The notes beneath the pieces are model-generated. The model did no database searches. It had not been told where the DNA came from and saw nothing but the letters and a program-made list of their open reading frames with translations. Source: an uncultured Roseateles sp. (GTDB lineage: Bacteria; Pseudomonadota; Gammaproteobacteria; Burkholderiales; Burkholderiaceae_C). From it: a stretch of DNA of 64,000 nt. Shown piece by piece: positions 1 through 7,836 of this stretch. Location: contig NZ_CAJYPS010000023.1 in NCBI RefSeq assembly GCF_913777145.1, positions 286,912 to 350,911 on the forward strand, read 5' to 3'. Numbering within the stretch: position 1 is the first letter of the stretch; every line of letters starts with the position of its first letter. A program made the translations under genes and the position numbers.

Positions 1-569
1 AGACCGGCACACAGCGGGTCGAGGGCTCGCTGGCGGTGTTCGACATCCGTCGCCCGCTGTGGCGGGACATCGGCAGCTGCGACGTGGACCTCAGCTGCGA
101 GCATGTGCAGGACGGCTACGCCCGCCACCGCGGTGTGGAAGCCAGCGCCGACCTGAAGTGGAGTGGCGGCGGCCTGTTCGGCAGCGCCACCCGCCTGCAG
201 GCACGCCGTGAGGGTAGCGTGGACGCCAGCCTCAACGGCAAGACGCCGCCCAATGTGCCGCGCACCACGCTCAAGGCCCAGGCGCGGCAGGAGCTGCTGC
301 CCGGCTGGCAGCTGCAGCTGGGCCTTCTGTACGAGGGCAGCCGCTACGCCACGCCGGACAACAGCGTGGCCATCCCATCGTGGACCGTGGTCGACGCCGG
401 CCTGCGCGTGCTGCAGACCGTGGGCAACCAGACTTGGATCTGGCGCGCCGGCATTGACAACCTGACCAACCGCCGCGCCTGGCGCGAGGCCCCCTGGCAG
501 TTCGAGCACAGCTACCTCTACCCGCTCGCGCCGCGCACCGCACGCGCAAGTTTGGAGATTCGCTTGTAA
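1..569 (+). CDS. TonB-dependent outer-membrane receptor, C-terminal part (5' truncated by window edge)
   Basis: The reading frame is open from the window edge (codons start at base 3) and ends in TAA at 567-569. The visible part, about 188 residues, looks like the last strands of a TonB-dependent receptor barrel: alternating polar/aromatic strands, a DNLTNRRAW segment typical of the penultimate strands, and a final strand ending ASLEIRL, although the last residue is leucine rather than the usual phenylalanine. Such receptors import siderophores or other large ligands across the outer membrane using TonB energy. The plug and signal peptide lie outside the window, so the substrate cannot be judged. 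The stop codon overlaps the -35 region of the tRNA promoter that follows. Confidence 0.75.
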   Translation, partial: TGTQRVEGSLAVFDIRRPLWRDIGSCDVDLSCEHVQDGYARHRGVEASADLKWSGGGLFGSATRLQARREGSVDASLNGKTPPNVPRTTLKAQARQELLPGWQLQLGLLYEGSRYATPDNSVAIPSWTVVDAGLRVLQTVGNQTWIWRAGIDNLTNRRAWREAPWQFEHSYLYPLAPRTARASLEIRL

Positions 570-593
570 GACCCAAATTTTTCGTTCTATAAT
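564..593 (+). promoter_or_regulatory. Probable sigma-70 promoter of the tRNA-Asn genes
   Basis: TTGTAA (564-569) and a perfect TATAAT (588-593) are separated by 18 bases. Transcription would start near base 600, a few bases before the first tRNA at 606. The -35 element contains the stop codon of the upstream receptor gene. The promoter is read from sequence only. Confidence 0.65.
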
Positions 594-605
594 CGTGGGC
601 TCAAT

Positions 606-681
606 TCCTCGATAGCTCAGTCGGTAGAGCGCCGGACTGTTAATCCGTAGGTCCCTGGTTCGAGCCCAGGTCGGGGAGCCA
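606..681 (+). tRNA. tRNA-Asn (anticodon GTT), copy 1
   Basis: A 76-base cloverleaf with CCA encoded at 679-681. The acceptor arms TCCTCGA and TCGGGGA pair over seven positions (one G-T). The D arm is GCTC/GAGC, the anticodon loop is CTGTTAA with anticodon GTT, and the T arm contains GGTTCGAGCC. It is identical to the second copy at 763-838. Confidence 0.97.
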
Positions 682-762
682 AATCAGAGACGATCACTTC
701 GGTGGTCGTCTCAACCAAATCAGCTGACGGCAACCGCACCGCCAGCACACATACCGAACAAT

Positions 763-838
763 TCCTCGATAGCTCAGTCGGTAGAGCGCCGGACTGTTAA
801 TCCGTAGGTCCCTGGTTCGAGCCCAGGTCGGGGAGCCA
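763..838 (+). tRNA. tRNA-Asn (anticodon GTT), copy 2
   Basis: A perfect duplicate of the 76-base tRNA at 606-681, 81 bases downstream, with CCA encoded at 836-838 and anticodon GTT. No separate promoter is obvious between the copies, so both are probably cut from one transcript that ends at the terminator at 844-876. Confidence 0.97.
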
Positions 839-843
839 AATCG

Positions 844-876
844 AAAGCCTCGTTGCGCAAGCAGCGAGGCTTTTTT
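844..876 (+). terminator. Intrinsic terminator after the tRNA-Asn pair
   Basis: The 10-base arm GCCTCGTTGC (847-856) pairs with GCAGCGAGGC (861-870), with one G-T pair, around a GCAA loop. Six T follow (871-876). This is a textbook rho-independent terminator six bases after the second tRNA. Confidence 0.9.
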
Positions 877-898
877 CTTCGCCCAACGAAAGTCCGCG

Positions 899-1255
899 AT
901 GAGCACCCTACCCGCCTGCCCCCAGTGCCAGTCTGCCTACACCTACGAAGACGGCGCGCAGCTCGTGTGCCCCGAGTGCGGACACGAGTGGTCGCACTCC
1001 GGCGCGTCCGAGGGGTCAGGTCTTGCTGCGAGCGACGAGCCCCGCGTGATCAAGGATGCGGTGGGCAACCCGCTGCAGGACGGCGACACGGTCACCGTCA
1101 TCAAGGACCTGAAGATCAAGGGCTCGTCCCTGGTCGTGAAGGTCGGCACCAAGGTCAAGAACATCCGCCTGACCGATGGCGATCACGACATCGCCTGCAA
1201 GATCGACGGGATTGGGGCGATGGGCCTGAAATCGGAATTCGTGAAGAAGGCCTGA
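899..1255 (+). CDS. yjdM: YjdM (PhnA-like) zinc-ribbon protein
   Basis: This 118-residue protein has the full length of the YjdM/PhnA family and closely resembles the E. coli protein. The N-terminal zinc ribbon has two cysteine pairs, CPQC (residues 7-10) and CPEC (24-27). The C-terminal domain carries [20 protein letters not shown] and a KSEFVKKA end. The family was once named for alkylphosphonate uptake, but no phosphonate genes are nearby and its function is unsettled. It is a single-gene unit directly after the tRNA terminator. The word GGGGTCAGGTCTTGC at 1012-1026 encodes a glycine-leucine-alanine stretch with codons (CTT, GCT) unlike the rest of the gene. Confidence 0.93.
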   Translation: MSTLPACPQCQSAYTYEDGAQLVCPECGHEWSHSGASEGSGLAASDEPRVIKDAVGNPLQDGDTVTVIKDLKIKGSSLVVKVGTKVKNIRLTDGDHDIACKIDGIGAMGLKSEFVKKA

Positions 1256-1306
1256 TCGCCCCAGCCGACGACCCCTGCGTGCGGCGATCTCCGGGGTGTG
1301 CCGGCC

Positions 1307-2071
1307 TCAGCCGGCCGTCCGGCGGGAGCGCTGCCACCCCCCCACCACGATCAGCCCGCTCAACAGCAGCAGCGCCGACGTCGGCTCAGGCACTGCGGCC
1401 ACCGAGCTGATGGAGATGTTGTCGACCGCCACGTCATAAGCGACCGCACTACCGGACCGGATGGCCGGGATGCGGAACGCGATCTGGTCGATGCCGGACA
1501 GCAGCTGCGCGAACGTGAGGTCGCTGGCCAGCGTCGAATTGCCGCTCGCATCCACCGCGGTCCAGCCCGAGGGCAAGGCTGCCGACCCCGTCGCCGTCAG
1601 CGTGACCGACAGGGTCTGCCAACCGCTCCCCTCGGACAGCGACCCCAGCTTGAAGCTCACGAACGACGCGTCAAAGCCATCGGCCGGGTGATCGAAGTCG
1701 ATCAGGTCCAGGTAGAGGTCATTCGTCACCGAGGCGCCGGAAGCGCCGACCGCCATGCGAATGGGATTGATGTCCAGGCTCAGCGTGATGGACTGGGCCT
1801 GGGTGTAATCGCCCGTGAAGGCACCGCTCTCCGTGTAATAGCGCAGCCCCACCTTCAGGAAGTCGTTGTAGACGGTATGCAGCGAGGGCGCCGAGTTGCC
1901 CAGCGTCGTGTCCCAGGTTGTCGTGCCGGCAGCGGGCACGCCGACACGGCCGTACCAGTCATCCGTGCCGTTGCTGAAGTCCACCAGCGTGGACGTGCCC
2001 GGGGTGATGGCCAGGGCACTGCAGGACAGCAAGGCGCCGGCAAGACCGGCCAACGAGAAAGCAAACTTCAT
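1307..2071 (-). CDS. PEP-CTERM sorting-domain exported protein
   Basis: A 254-residue protein with an N-terminal signal peptide (MKFAFSLAGLAGALLSCSALA) and a C-terminal PEP-CTERM signal: VPEP near residue 227, a hydrophobic helix (ALLLLSGLIVVGG) and a basic end (QRSRR). PEP-CTERM proteins are processed by an exosortase and often reach the cell surface or exopolysaccharide matrix. The middle is rich in Ser, Thr, Gly, Asp and Asn with predicted beta strands (LDINPIRM, LYLDLIDF, VAYDVAVDNISIS), suggesting a jelly-roll or carbohydrate-binding-like fold. That fold is an inference. No exosortase gene is in the window. The gene stands alone, opposite to yjdM, and its function is unknown. Confidence 0.88.
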   Translation of the reverse strand: MKFAFSLAGLAGALLSCSALAITPGTSTLVDFSNGTDDWYGRVGVPAAGTTTWDTTLGNSAPSLHTVYNDFLKVGLRYYTESGAFTGDYTQAQSITLSLDINPIRMAVGASGASVTNDLYLDLIDFDHPADGFDASFVSFKLGSLSEGSGWQTLSVTLTATGSAALPSGWTAVDASGNSTLASDLTFAQLLSGIDQIAFRIPAIRSGSAVAYDVAVDNISISSVAAVPEPTSALLLLSGLIVVGGWQRSRRTAG

Positions 2072-2236
2072 GAGCCATATCTCCGAGTGTTAGCGGGAGC
2101 CCTCGCCCAGCACCTGGCCGCGGCACGGTCGCTGGTCGGGGCATGGCGATGCTAGGAAGACGCACCGAGCGCCGACCCACGGATACCCAACCTGAGGATG
2201 AGAGCCCCACACTCGCGGGGCCGGGGCAACCCGAAC

Positions 2237-4276
2237 TCAGCGCGCGCTGACCGGGCGCACGGGGAGCGAGGGCGACGCCAGGCCCACGCGTTCGACCAGA
2301 GACAGGCCCAGCACGACCTCGGCACGCTGCAGCGCACGTTGAGCGTCGCCCGCGCGCCCCAGCGTCAGCAGGCAACGAATCAATGCCAGATGCAGGGCCT
2401 CCGAGGACAGATCCAGCTCCAGACCGGCCTCGTACAGGCTGAGTGCCTGCCCCCACTGCTGCAGGGTCTCCAGGTGCGCCCCGGCGTCGCGCACCAGGCG
2501 GCTCCAGCGCAGCGCATGGCGCTCGCGGGCCTGGCGAAGCCAGGGCTCAGGCACGGCGGCACCGAGCAGGGGCCCGCGGTAGAGCTGGGCGAGCTGCTGC
2601 AGCTGAGCCGGCAGCGCCGAGGTGTCGGCATGGGGGCGCAGGCTGGCCTGCAGCGCCATCGCCAACTGCCCGAAGGCGTCCACATCGCACCACACCAGCC
2701 GGGCGTTCAGCGAGAGTCGGCCATTGCTGAGCCGCAAGGCCTGGTCGACGCCCAGCCACTTGCGCAGGCGCGACAGCGTCATCTCGAACGCCGCCTTGGG
2801 CGCCGTCGCCTCCAGATCCGGCCAGAGCAGATCGACGAGATGGGCCACCTCGACGGCACGTTCCTCGTTGAAGGCTTCCAGGGCCACCAGGGCCTGCAGC
2901 AGCGCCAGCGGCTTGCGCTGCGCCTTGCCATCGGCTGCCAGCAGCTCGCCATGGCGCCAGACCGCGAAACCGCCCAAGGCCTGGATGCGCAGCGGCCAGG
3001 GCCAGCTGGCCGGCGCCTGCTCGGGGGCGGCGAGCTGGCACTTGTCGATCAGGCTGCGCACGAAATCGACCTCTATGCCCCGCTCCAGCGCCAGCACGCA
3101 CAGCCGCGCACAGAACTCGGGCAGGTGATCGAAGAAGTCATAGCTGCGACGCTGGCGCAGTCCCGCCCACAAGGCTGCGATGCGCTGCGCGGCATCCGGC
3201 CGCGCGTCCCTCACGGCCAGGTAGGCATCGATGCCCTGCAGCATGGCGTCGACCTCCTGCGCGTAACCCGCAGGCGTCGACCCCGACAGCGCCTGCAGCG
3301 TGGCGCGACCGGCCTCGTAGTCCTCGCCCAGCAACTGGGCGAAGGCCTCGTTGACCGCATAGGGCCAGCGCATGGCCGTGGGCATGCGCACCTCGTCGCA
3401 GAGATAGCGGGCACGCGCCGCATGGTGCAGCGCGGACGCCACCTCGCGGCGCATGAAGGCCAGGCGCGTCCTCTCCAGTTCGAGCAGCAACAGCTCGCCC
3501 AGCTGGTTCGCATCCACCAGGCTCTCGGCACGCGCGATGGCCGCACGCGCCGCGGGAACGTCCCCATGAGGCAGTGCGTTCTGGGCCTCCACCAGCACGG
3601 CCAGGAACTCCACCTCGCGCAGCTGGTGCTGTCGCGCAATCGCGAACATCTGCTCCAGGGCCTTGGCCGCCAGGTGGGGCTGGCGGCCGTAATGCGCGCA
3701 GATACGCCACATGTGCAACCAGCGCGCCCGGCGATAGGGCGTGGCCTCGGGCTCGGCCATGCGCGCGCCCACCACCGCCTGCACGCGCAGCGCGGGATCC
3801 CTGAGATTGCGCGGCTCGAAGTAATAGATCAGCGTACGCGCCGCCGCCAGCGTGAGGTTGATGTCCAGCCCCTGCTCGATCAGCGCCTGCAAGCGCAAGG
3901 CACAAGGCTCGATCCCGGGGTCCAGGGGCCGGCACAGCAGCAGCCCCAGCAGATAGGCATTCAGCACCAGCAGCTCTTGCGTCGGCTCGAGCTGGAGATC
4001 CGCGGCACAGCAGGCCTCGAGCGCCTCCAGACCCGACTCGAAACCCTCGAAGCGCCGGAAGTGCTGGCCCGTGATCATCAGGCCGGCCAGGGCTTGCGCC
4101 GCCAGGGCGGGTTGGCCGTCCTGTCGAGCCTGGGCCTGCAGCCCCGCAAACGTCGACCAGGCCTGCCAGTCCCCCCGATGGGCCAGCGCCAGCGCCTGAA
4201 TCAGGCGCTCGTCCTCGACCGTGGCGGGCGTCGAACTCTCCTGCGCCGCCGGCAATTGACCACCTCGTGAAGCCAC
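2237..4276 (-). CDS. BTAD/SARP-like transcriptional regulator with long N-terminal helical region
   Basis: This 679-residue protein has about 420 residues of alpha-helical, Ala/Leu-rich repeat-like sequence resembling TPR or MalT-type sensor modules. A winged-helix DNA-binding segment follows (IQALGGFAVWRHGEL to RLRKWLGVDQALRLSNGRLSLN, about residues 430-530). The C-terminal bacterial transcriptional activation domain (about 540-660) has WSRLVRDAGAHLETLQQWGQALSLYEAGLELD and AEVVLG motifs. Such proteins activate secondary-metabolite or secretion genes; the ligand is unknown. The start is GTG at 4276. It shares a 140-base upstream region with the divergent exported protein at 4417, and the PEP-CTERM gene lies downstream on the same strand; either could be a target. 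Confidence 0.75.
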   Translation of the reverse strand: MASRGGQLPAAQESSTPATVEDERLIQALALAHRGDWQAWSTFAGLQAQARQDGQPALAAQALAGLMITGQHFRRFEGFESGLEALEACCAADLQLEPTQELLVLNAYLLGLLLCRPLDPGIEPCALRLQALIEQGLDINLTLAAARTLIYYFEPRNLRDPALRVQAVVGARMAEPEATPYRRARWLHMWRICAHYGRQPHLAAKALEQMFAIARQHQLREVEFLAVLVEAQNALPHGDVPAARAAIARAESLVDANQLGELLLLELERTRLAFMRREVASALHHAARARYLCDEVRMPTAMRWPYAVNEAFAQLLGEDYEAGRATLQALSGSTPAGYAQEVDAMLQGIDAYLAVRDARPDAAQRIAALWAGLRQRRSYDFFDHLPEFCARLCVLALERGIEVDFVRSLIDKCQLAAPEQAPASWPWPLRIQALGGFAVWRHGELLAADGKAQRKPLALLQALVALEAFNEERAVEVAHLVDLLWPDLEATAPKAAFEMTLSRLRKWLGVDQALRLSNGRLSLNARLVWCDVDAFGQLAMALQASLRPHADTSALPAQLQQLAQLYRGPLLGAAVPEPWLRQARERHALRWSRLVRDAGAHLETLQQWGQALSLYEAGLELDLSSEALHLALIRCLLTLGRAGDAQRALQRAEVVLGLSLVERVGLASPSLPVRPVSAR

Positions 4277-4416
4277 GTGTCCAACTATTCCCCGAACTTC
4301 CGCAGGATCTTACGGGGACACAGAGACGAGAATTTCCCCCGCCATAAGAAGCCACAACGCGGCAGCACACCACAGGCCCCGGCGCATGGCGGCGGGTCTG
4401 CCAGCAGGGAGAGATC

Positions 4417-5334
4417 TTGAAGCGACTGCTCTGTACCGTCACCGTCCTGTCACTCAGCAGCACGCTGTGGGCACAAGCCCCGACAGGCCCCAAGACCGTC
4501 GCCCTGGTGGCCGCCGTGGGCGATCAGCTGGAGGTGGTGCGCCAGCGCCAGACCGCCGGCAGCAACCTCGAGCCCTTCACGCGCAAGCGCTTCCCGCTCA
4601 ACAGCCAGGCCCTGAACTATGCGGTGCTGCGCGGGCTGGATCGCGCCATCGCGGACGAAGAACCCCAGGCCCGGCGCGTGCTGCTGGCCTGGAACTCACC
4701 GCCCGAACTGCAGCGCCGTCTGGCCGAGGCGCCCAACCAGGATCGCGACGCGCTGGTGCTGGCCGCGTTGAAGGAACACTTGAAGAGCCTGCCCGCCCGC
4801 GCGCAGTGGGACCGCATCGAGGCCATCGTGCCCGGCTATTTCTACGAGGGCCTGTCGGGCCTGGGCCGCAAGCTCTCGGGCCTGGGCTTCTACGTGCAGC
4901 CGCTTTCCAACGGCGCGATCCCGGTGGAATGGGCGCTGAACGGCGACGCCGGCGCAGCGGCGGCCGCAGGCAACCTGGAGCCGGAGAAGGACGCCGACCG
5001 CCGCACCCTAGACCCCAACACCGGCCAGGTCGGGCACTCCTACACCTTCATTGCGACCTATATGTACTTCCAGCGCATCACGCTGGACGCGCGCACGCTG
5101 GAGGTGCTGGCCACCAAGCCGCAGTTCGACAACGTGAAGTACGCCGACCCGCAGTCCACGGCCGTGGATGTGGCCGACCAGATCCCGCTGAGCGTGATGA
5201 CGGCCAAGCTGCTGGAGATGGCCGAGCAGTCGGCCTATACCTCGGTGCGCGGCAAGTCCTATGTGTCCACCAGCGCGCCACGAGCCATAGTGCCCACGCC
5301 CGCGCCCACGCCCGCGGCCAGTGCGCCGCGCTGA
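4417..5334 (+). CDS. Exported protein of unknown function
   Basis: A 305-residue protein beginning at TTG 4417, chosen because a purine-rich AGGGAGAGA sits just upstream and a signal peptide follows immediately (MKRLLCTVTVLSLSSTLWA, cleavage before QAPTG). The mature part is mixed alpha/beta without cysteines or a lipobox and ends in a Pro/Ala-rich tail (TPAPTPAASAP). I do not recognise a family. It is probably periplasmic. It is divergent from the BTAD regulator, from which it is separated by 140 bases, and converges on the HDOD gene with only 15 bases between stops. Confidence 0.7.
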   Translation: MKRLLCTVTVLSLSSTLWAQAPTGPKTVALVAAVGDQLEVVRQRQTAGSNLEPFTRKRFPLNSQALNYAVLRGLDRAIADEEPQARRVLLAWNSPPELQRRLAEAPNQDRDALVLAALKEHLKSLPARAQWDRIEAIVPGYFYEGLSGLGRKLSGLGFYVQPLSNGAIPVEWALNGDAGAAAAAGNLEPEKDADRRTLDPNTGQVGHSYTFIATYMYFQRITLDARTLEVLATKPQFDNVKYADPQSTAVDVADQIPLSVMTAKLLEMAEQSAYTSVRGKSYVSTSAPRAIVPTPAPTPAASAPR

Positions 5335-5349
5335 GCGGCCACGCGCGCC

Positions 5350-6174
5350 TCAGGCGAAGTCGCGGGCCTCGTCGGGCGGTGTCCAGTTGATCACCTGCTC
5401 GTCGCGCAGGCGCTGCGTGTCCTCCAGGCCTATGGACTGGGCCACGCCGTGGGGAAAGCTGTCGAACAGCGCCGTGCCGTCCATGTCCAGCTCGTGCGCG
5501 CGCGCGGTCCAGCAGGACAGGTAGAGCAGGCTGGACAGGGTCTTGTCCCCCGCCCCCTCGCCGGGATCGCACTGATGATGGAGCGCCTCCACCAGCCGGT
5601 CCGGAAACATCCAGCGCGTCGCGAAGGCTGCGCCCACCTCGGGGTAGGCATAGCCCAGCTCGGCCAGCTGTGCCTCGTAGCGATGGTCATCGGTGACAAA
5701 GCTGGGCTGCAGGCAGGGTCGGTCGGGCATGGCCATCTTGAGGATCAGATCCCCCGTGCCATGCAGCAGGCCGGCGGTGAAGGCCAGGCCCGGGTCCTGC
5801 CGCAGTTCGTCGGCGAGCGACTGGGCGATCTTGGCGACGTCCAGGCTGTAGCGCCAGAACTCCACCATGTCCACGCCCGGCACGCCCTTGAACGCCCCGC
5901 CCACCGCGGCCGCCTGCACCAGCTGGCGGGTGGCCTGCAGGCCCAGCAGCGCGGTGGCGGCGTCCACCGTGCCTATGCGCGCGCTGCTGGCGCCGTAGCG
6001 CGCGGAATTTGCCAGGCGCAGCACCCGCACGGTCAGGCCCACCTCGCTGGACAGCAGCTGGTTGACCCGGCGCAGGTCGGGCTCCTCGTTCTGCAGTTCG
6101 GCCAGGGTCTGGCTGACCACCTCGGGCAGGGAGGGGATCAGCGCGTCGGTAGCGAGCAGGTCTTGCAGTTTCAC
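5350..6174 (-). CDS. HDOD-domain signalling protein
   Basis: This protein of about 274 residues consists almost entirely of an HDOD domain: LPEVVSQTLAELQNEEPDLRRVNQLLSSEVGL, LRLANSARYG and a FTAGLLHGTGDLIL segment where true HD enzymes carry the metal-binding HD pair. HDOD proteins are catalytically altered HD-domain relatives that act as scaffolds in cyclic-di-GMP, stress or motility signalling. GTG at 6174 is chosen as start because GAGGTG lies 5 bases upstream; a TTG at 6192 would add six residues. It stands alone in convergent orientation to the exported protein. No output domain (GGDEF, EAL) is attached. Confidence 0.85.
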   Translation of the reverse strand: MKLQDLLATDALIPSLPEVVSQTLAELQNEEPDLRRVNQLLSSEVGLTVRVLRLANSARYGASSARIGTVDAATALLGLQATRQLVQAAAVGGAFKGVPGVDMVEFWRYSLDVAKIAQSLADELRQDPGLAFTAGLLHGTGDLILKMAMPDRPCLQPSFVTDDHRYEAQLAELGYAYPEVGAAFATRWMFPDRLVEALHHQCDPGEGAGDKTLSSLLYLSCWTARAHELDMDGTALFDSFPHGVAQSIGLEDTQRLRDEQVINWTPPDEARDFA

Positions 6175-6276
6175 GGGACACCTCGCGAGCAATGACCCAA
6201 TGCTAATGGCCTTCTGCGCGCAACTTGCGCCGGGTGAGAGGGCGGCTCGGCCGCCCTCCCCTCGCCGCAGGACGCC

Positions 6277-7260
6277 TCAGGCGGGCATCTGGCCGCGGCG
6301 CGTCTTCCACAGCGACACCGCCACACCGCCCGCGATCAGGCCGAAGGTCACGCCCAGCGACACCACCGGCGGGATCTTGCCGATCACACCCACCAGGAAG
6401 ATCTTGCCGCCTATGAAGACCAGCACCAGCGCCAGCGCGTACTTGAGGTACTGGAAGCGGTGGATCATCGCGGCCAGCGCGAAGTACAGTGCCCGCAGGC
6501 CCAGCACCGCGAAGATGTTGCTGGTGTAGACGATGAAGGGGTCGGTGGTGATCGCGAAGATGGCAGGCACCGAGTCCACCGCGAACACCAGGTCGGAACA
6601 CTCCACCAGCACCAGCGCCAGCAGCAGCGGCGTCGCATGCCAGCGCAGCCGGCCGCTGCCGGCCTCGGGCTCGCGCACCCAGAACGCGTGGCCGCGCAGG
6701 CCGTCGGTCAGGCGCAGGTGCTTCTTCAGCCAGCGCAGCAGCGGGTTGGCGGCGATGTCCGGCTTCTGGTCCACCATGAACCACATCTTCACGCCGGTGA
6801 TCAGCAGGAAGGCGCCGAACAGGTAGAGCACCCAGCTGAAGCTGCTCACCAGCGTCGCGCCCAGGCCTATCATCAGCGCGCGCAGCACCAGCACGCCGAC
6901 GATGCCCCAGAACAGCACGCGGTGCTGATAGAGCCGCGGAATCGCGAAGTAGCTGAAGATCAGCGCGATCACGAACACGTTGTCCATGGACAGCGACTTC
7001 TCGATCAGGAAGCCGGTGTAGTAGTCCAGGCCGCTCTGCGGCCCCAGGCGCCACCACACCCAGGCACCGAACAGCAGCGCCACGCCGATGTAGCCGGCCG
7101 ACAGCAGCAGGCTCTCGCGCACGCCGATCTCATGGTCCTCGCGGTGCAGCACGCCCAGGTCCAGTGCGAGCAGCAACACCACCACCCCCAGGAAGCTGAG
7201 CCACAGCCAGGCCGGCGTGCCCATCACCTCCGCAGACAGACTCATCCACAGCGCATCCAT
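6277..7260 (-). CDS. TerC/Alx-family integral membrane protein
   Basis: This protein of about 327 residues has around nine hydrophobic segments and the TerC signatures: LALDLGVLHR near the N terminus, SLSMDNVFVIALIFSYFAIP, RVLFWGIVGVLVLRALMI, and a second acidic block VECSDLVFAVDSVPAIFAIT. The family is linked to metal (manganese) export and folding of exported metalloproteins; E. coli Alx is the closest known type. ATG 7260 is preferred over the adjacent GTG 7263 because GGGAG is seven bases upstream. E. coli alx follows a manganese riboswitch; here only 31 bases separate it from the gene upstream, so there is no room for one. Confidence 0.9.
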   Translation of the reverse strand: MDALWMSLSAEVMGTPAWLWLSFLGVVVLLLALDLGVLHREDHEIGVRESLLLSAGYIGVALLFGAWVWWRLGPQSGLDYYTGFLIEKSLSMDNVFVIALIFSYFAIPRLYQHRVLFWGIVGVLVLRALMIGLGATLVSSFSWVLYLFGAFLLITGVKMWFMVDQKPDIAANPLLRWLKKHLRLTDGLRGHAFWVREPEAGSGRLRWHATPLLLALVLVECSDLVFAVDSVPAIFAITTDPFIVYTSNIFAVLGLRALYFALAAMIHRFQYLKYALALVLVFIGGKIFLVGVIGKIPPVVSLGVTFGLIAGGVAVSLWKTRRGQMPA

Positions 7261-7291
7261 CACAGGTCTCCCGTTGTCATCAGCTCATGAA

Positions 7292-7687
7292 TCAGCGGCC
7301 CGCCAGCACCGCCGGGCTCTGGCGGCTCCAGCGGCGCCACAGCAGCAGCGCCAGGTGCAGGCCCAGGCCCAGCAGCAGGATCAGCAGCGCGCCCGCGGCC
7401 CACAGCGTCCAGGCCACGGCGGTCAGCGCGCCGCCGCCCACCGGGCCCAGGGCCTCCAGCCACTGGGCCAGCACCGGCGCCAGGTCTTGCAGCCAGCGCG
7501 TCAGCAGCTCGGGCGGTAGGGGCAGCCAGGGGCCCAGCCATTCGGGTACGCGCAGTTGCGGGGCCAGATCGCCCAGGCCGCCGGCCTGCGAGGCCGCCCA
7601 GCGCAACCCGTCATGCAGACCCCAGGCGGCCAGCGACCAGAGGCCCATCAGCACGGCCACCAGGCCCCAGCAGATCAGGTAGAACAC
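7292..7687 (-). CDS. Small membrane protein of unknown function
   Basis: A 131-residue protein starting at GTG 7687 with GAGGAG six bases upstream. It has two strongly hydrophobic segments, one at the N terminus (FYLICWGLVAVLMGLWSLAAWG) and one near the C terminus (VAWTLWAAGALLILLLGLGLHLALLLW), joined by a Pro/Trp/Leu-rich periplasmic or cytoplasmic stretch. No family is recognised. It lies 31 bases upstream of the TerC-like gene on the same strand and is probably co-transcribed with it. Confidence 0.65.
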   Translation of the reverse strand: MFYLICWGLVAVLMGLWSLAAWGLHDGLRWAASQAGGLGDLAPQLRVPEWLGPWLPLPPELLTRWLQDLAPVLAQWLEALGPVGGGALTAVAWTLWAAGALLILLLGLGLHLALLLWRRWSRQSPAVLAGR

Positions 7688-7836
7688 CGCGCACTCCTCG
7701 GCATGAAAGGCTGGCCAGTGTGGGCGGCCGCGCTATCGGGAACCACCAGCCCCAACCAGACCCAGGCTTCGGCTTTCTCGAAGCATCCGGACCCGCAGCG
7801 GACAATGCAGCGCCCTCAACCGACCCCTGGCCCCGC

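Noticed and set aside
606-838. tRNA-Asn pair as an integration site of a mobile element
   Set aside because: No integrase, no partial tRNA repeat at a distance, and the neighbouring genes look chromosomal.
2198-4270. A 690-codon open frame on the plus strand opposite the BTAD regulator gene
   Set aside because: It is a GC-driven antisense shadow: Gln/Arg/His/Gly-rich, no domain, no signal, and it mirrors a gene with clear DNA-binding and BTAD motifs.
4287-4320. TCCCCG...CGGGGA inverted hexamers between the BTAD gene and the exported protein
   Set aside because: Short arms with wide spacing; easily expected by chance in GC-rich DNA.
7261-7291. A manganese riboswitch before the TerC/Alx gene, as in E. 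coli alx
   Set aside because: Only 31 bases separate the two genes, too few for that aptamer.
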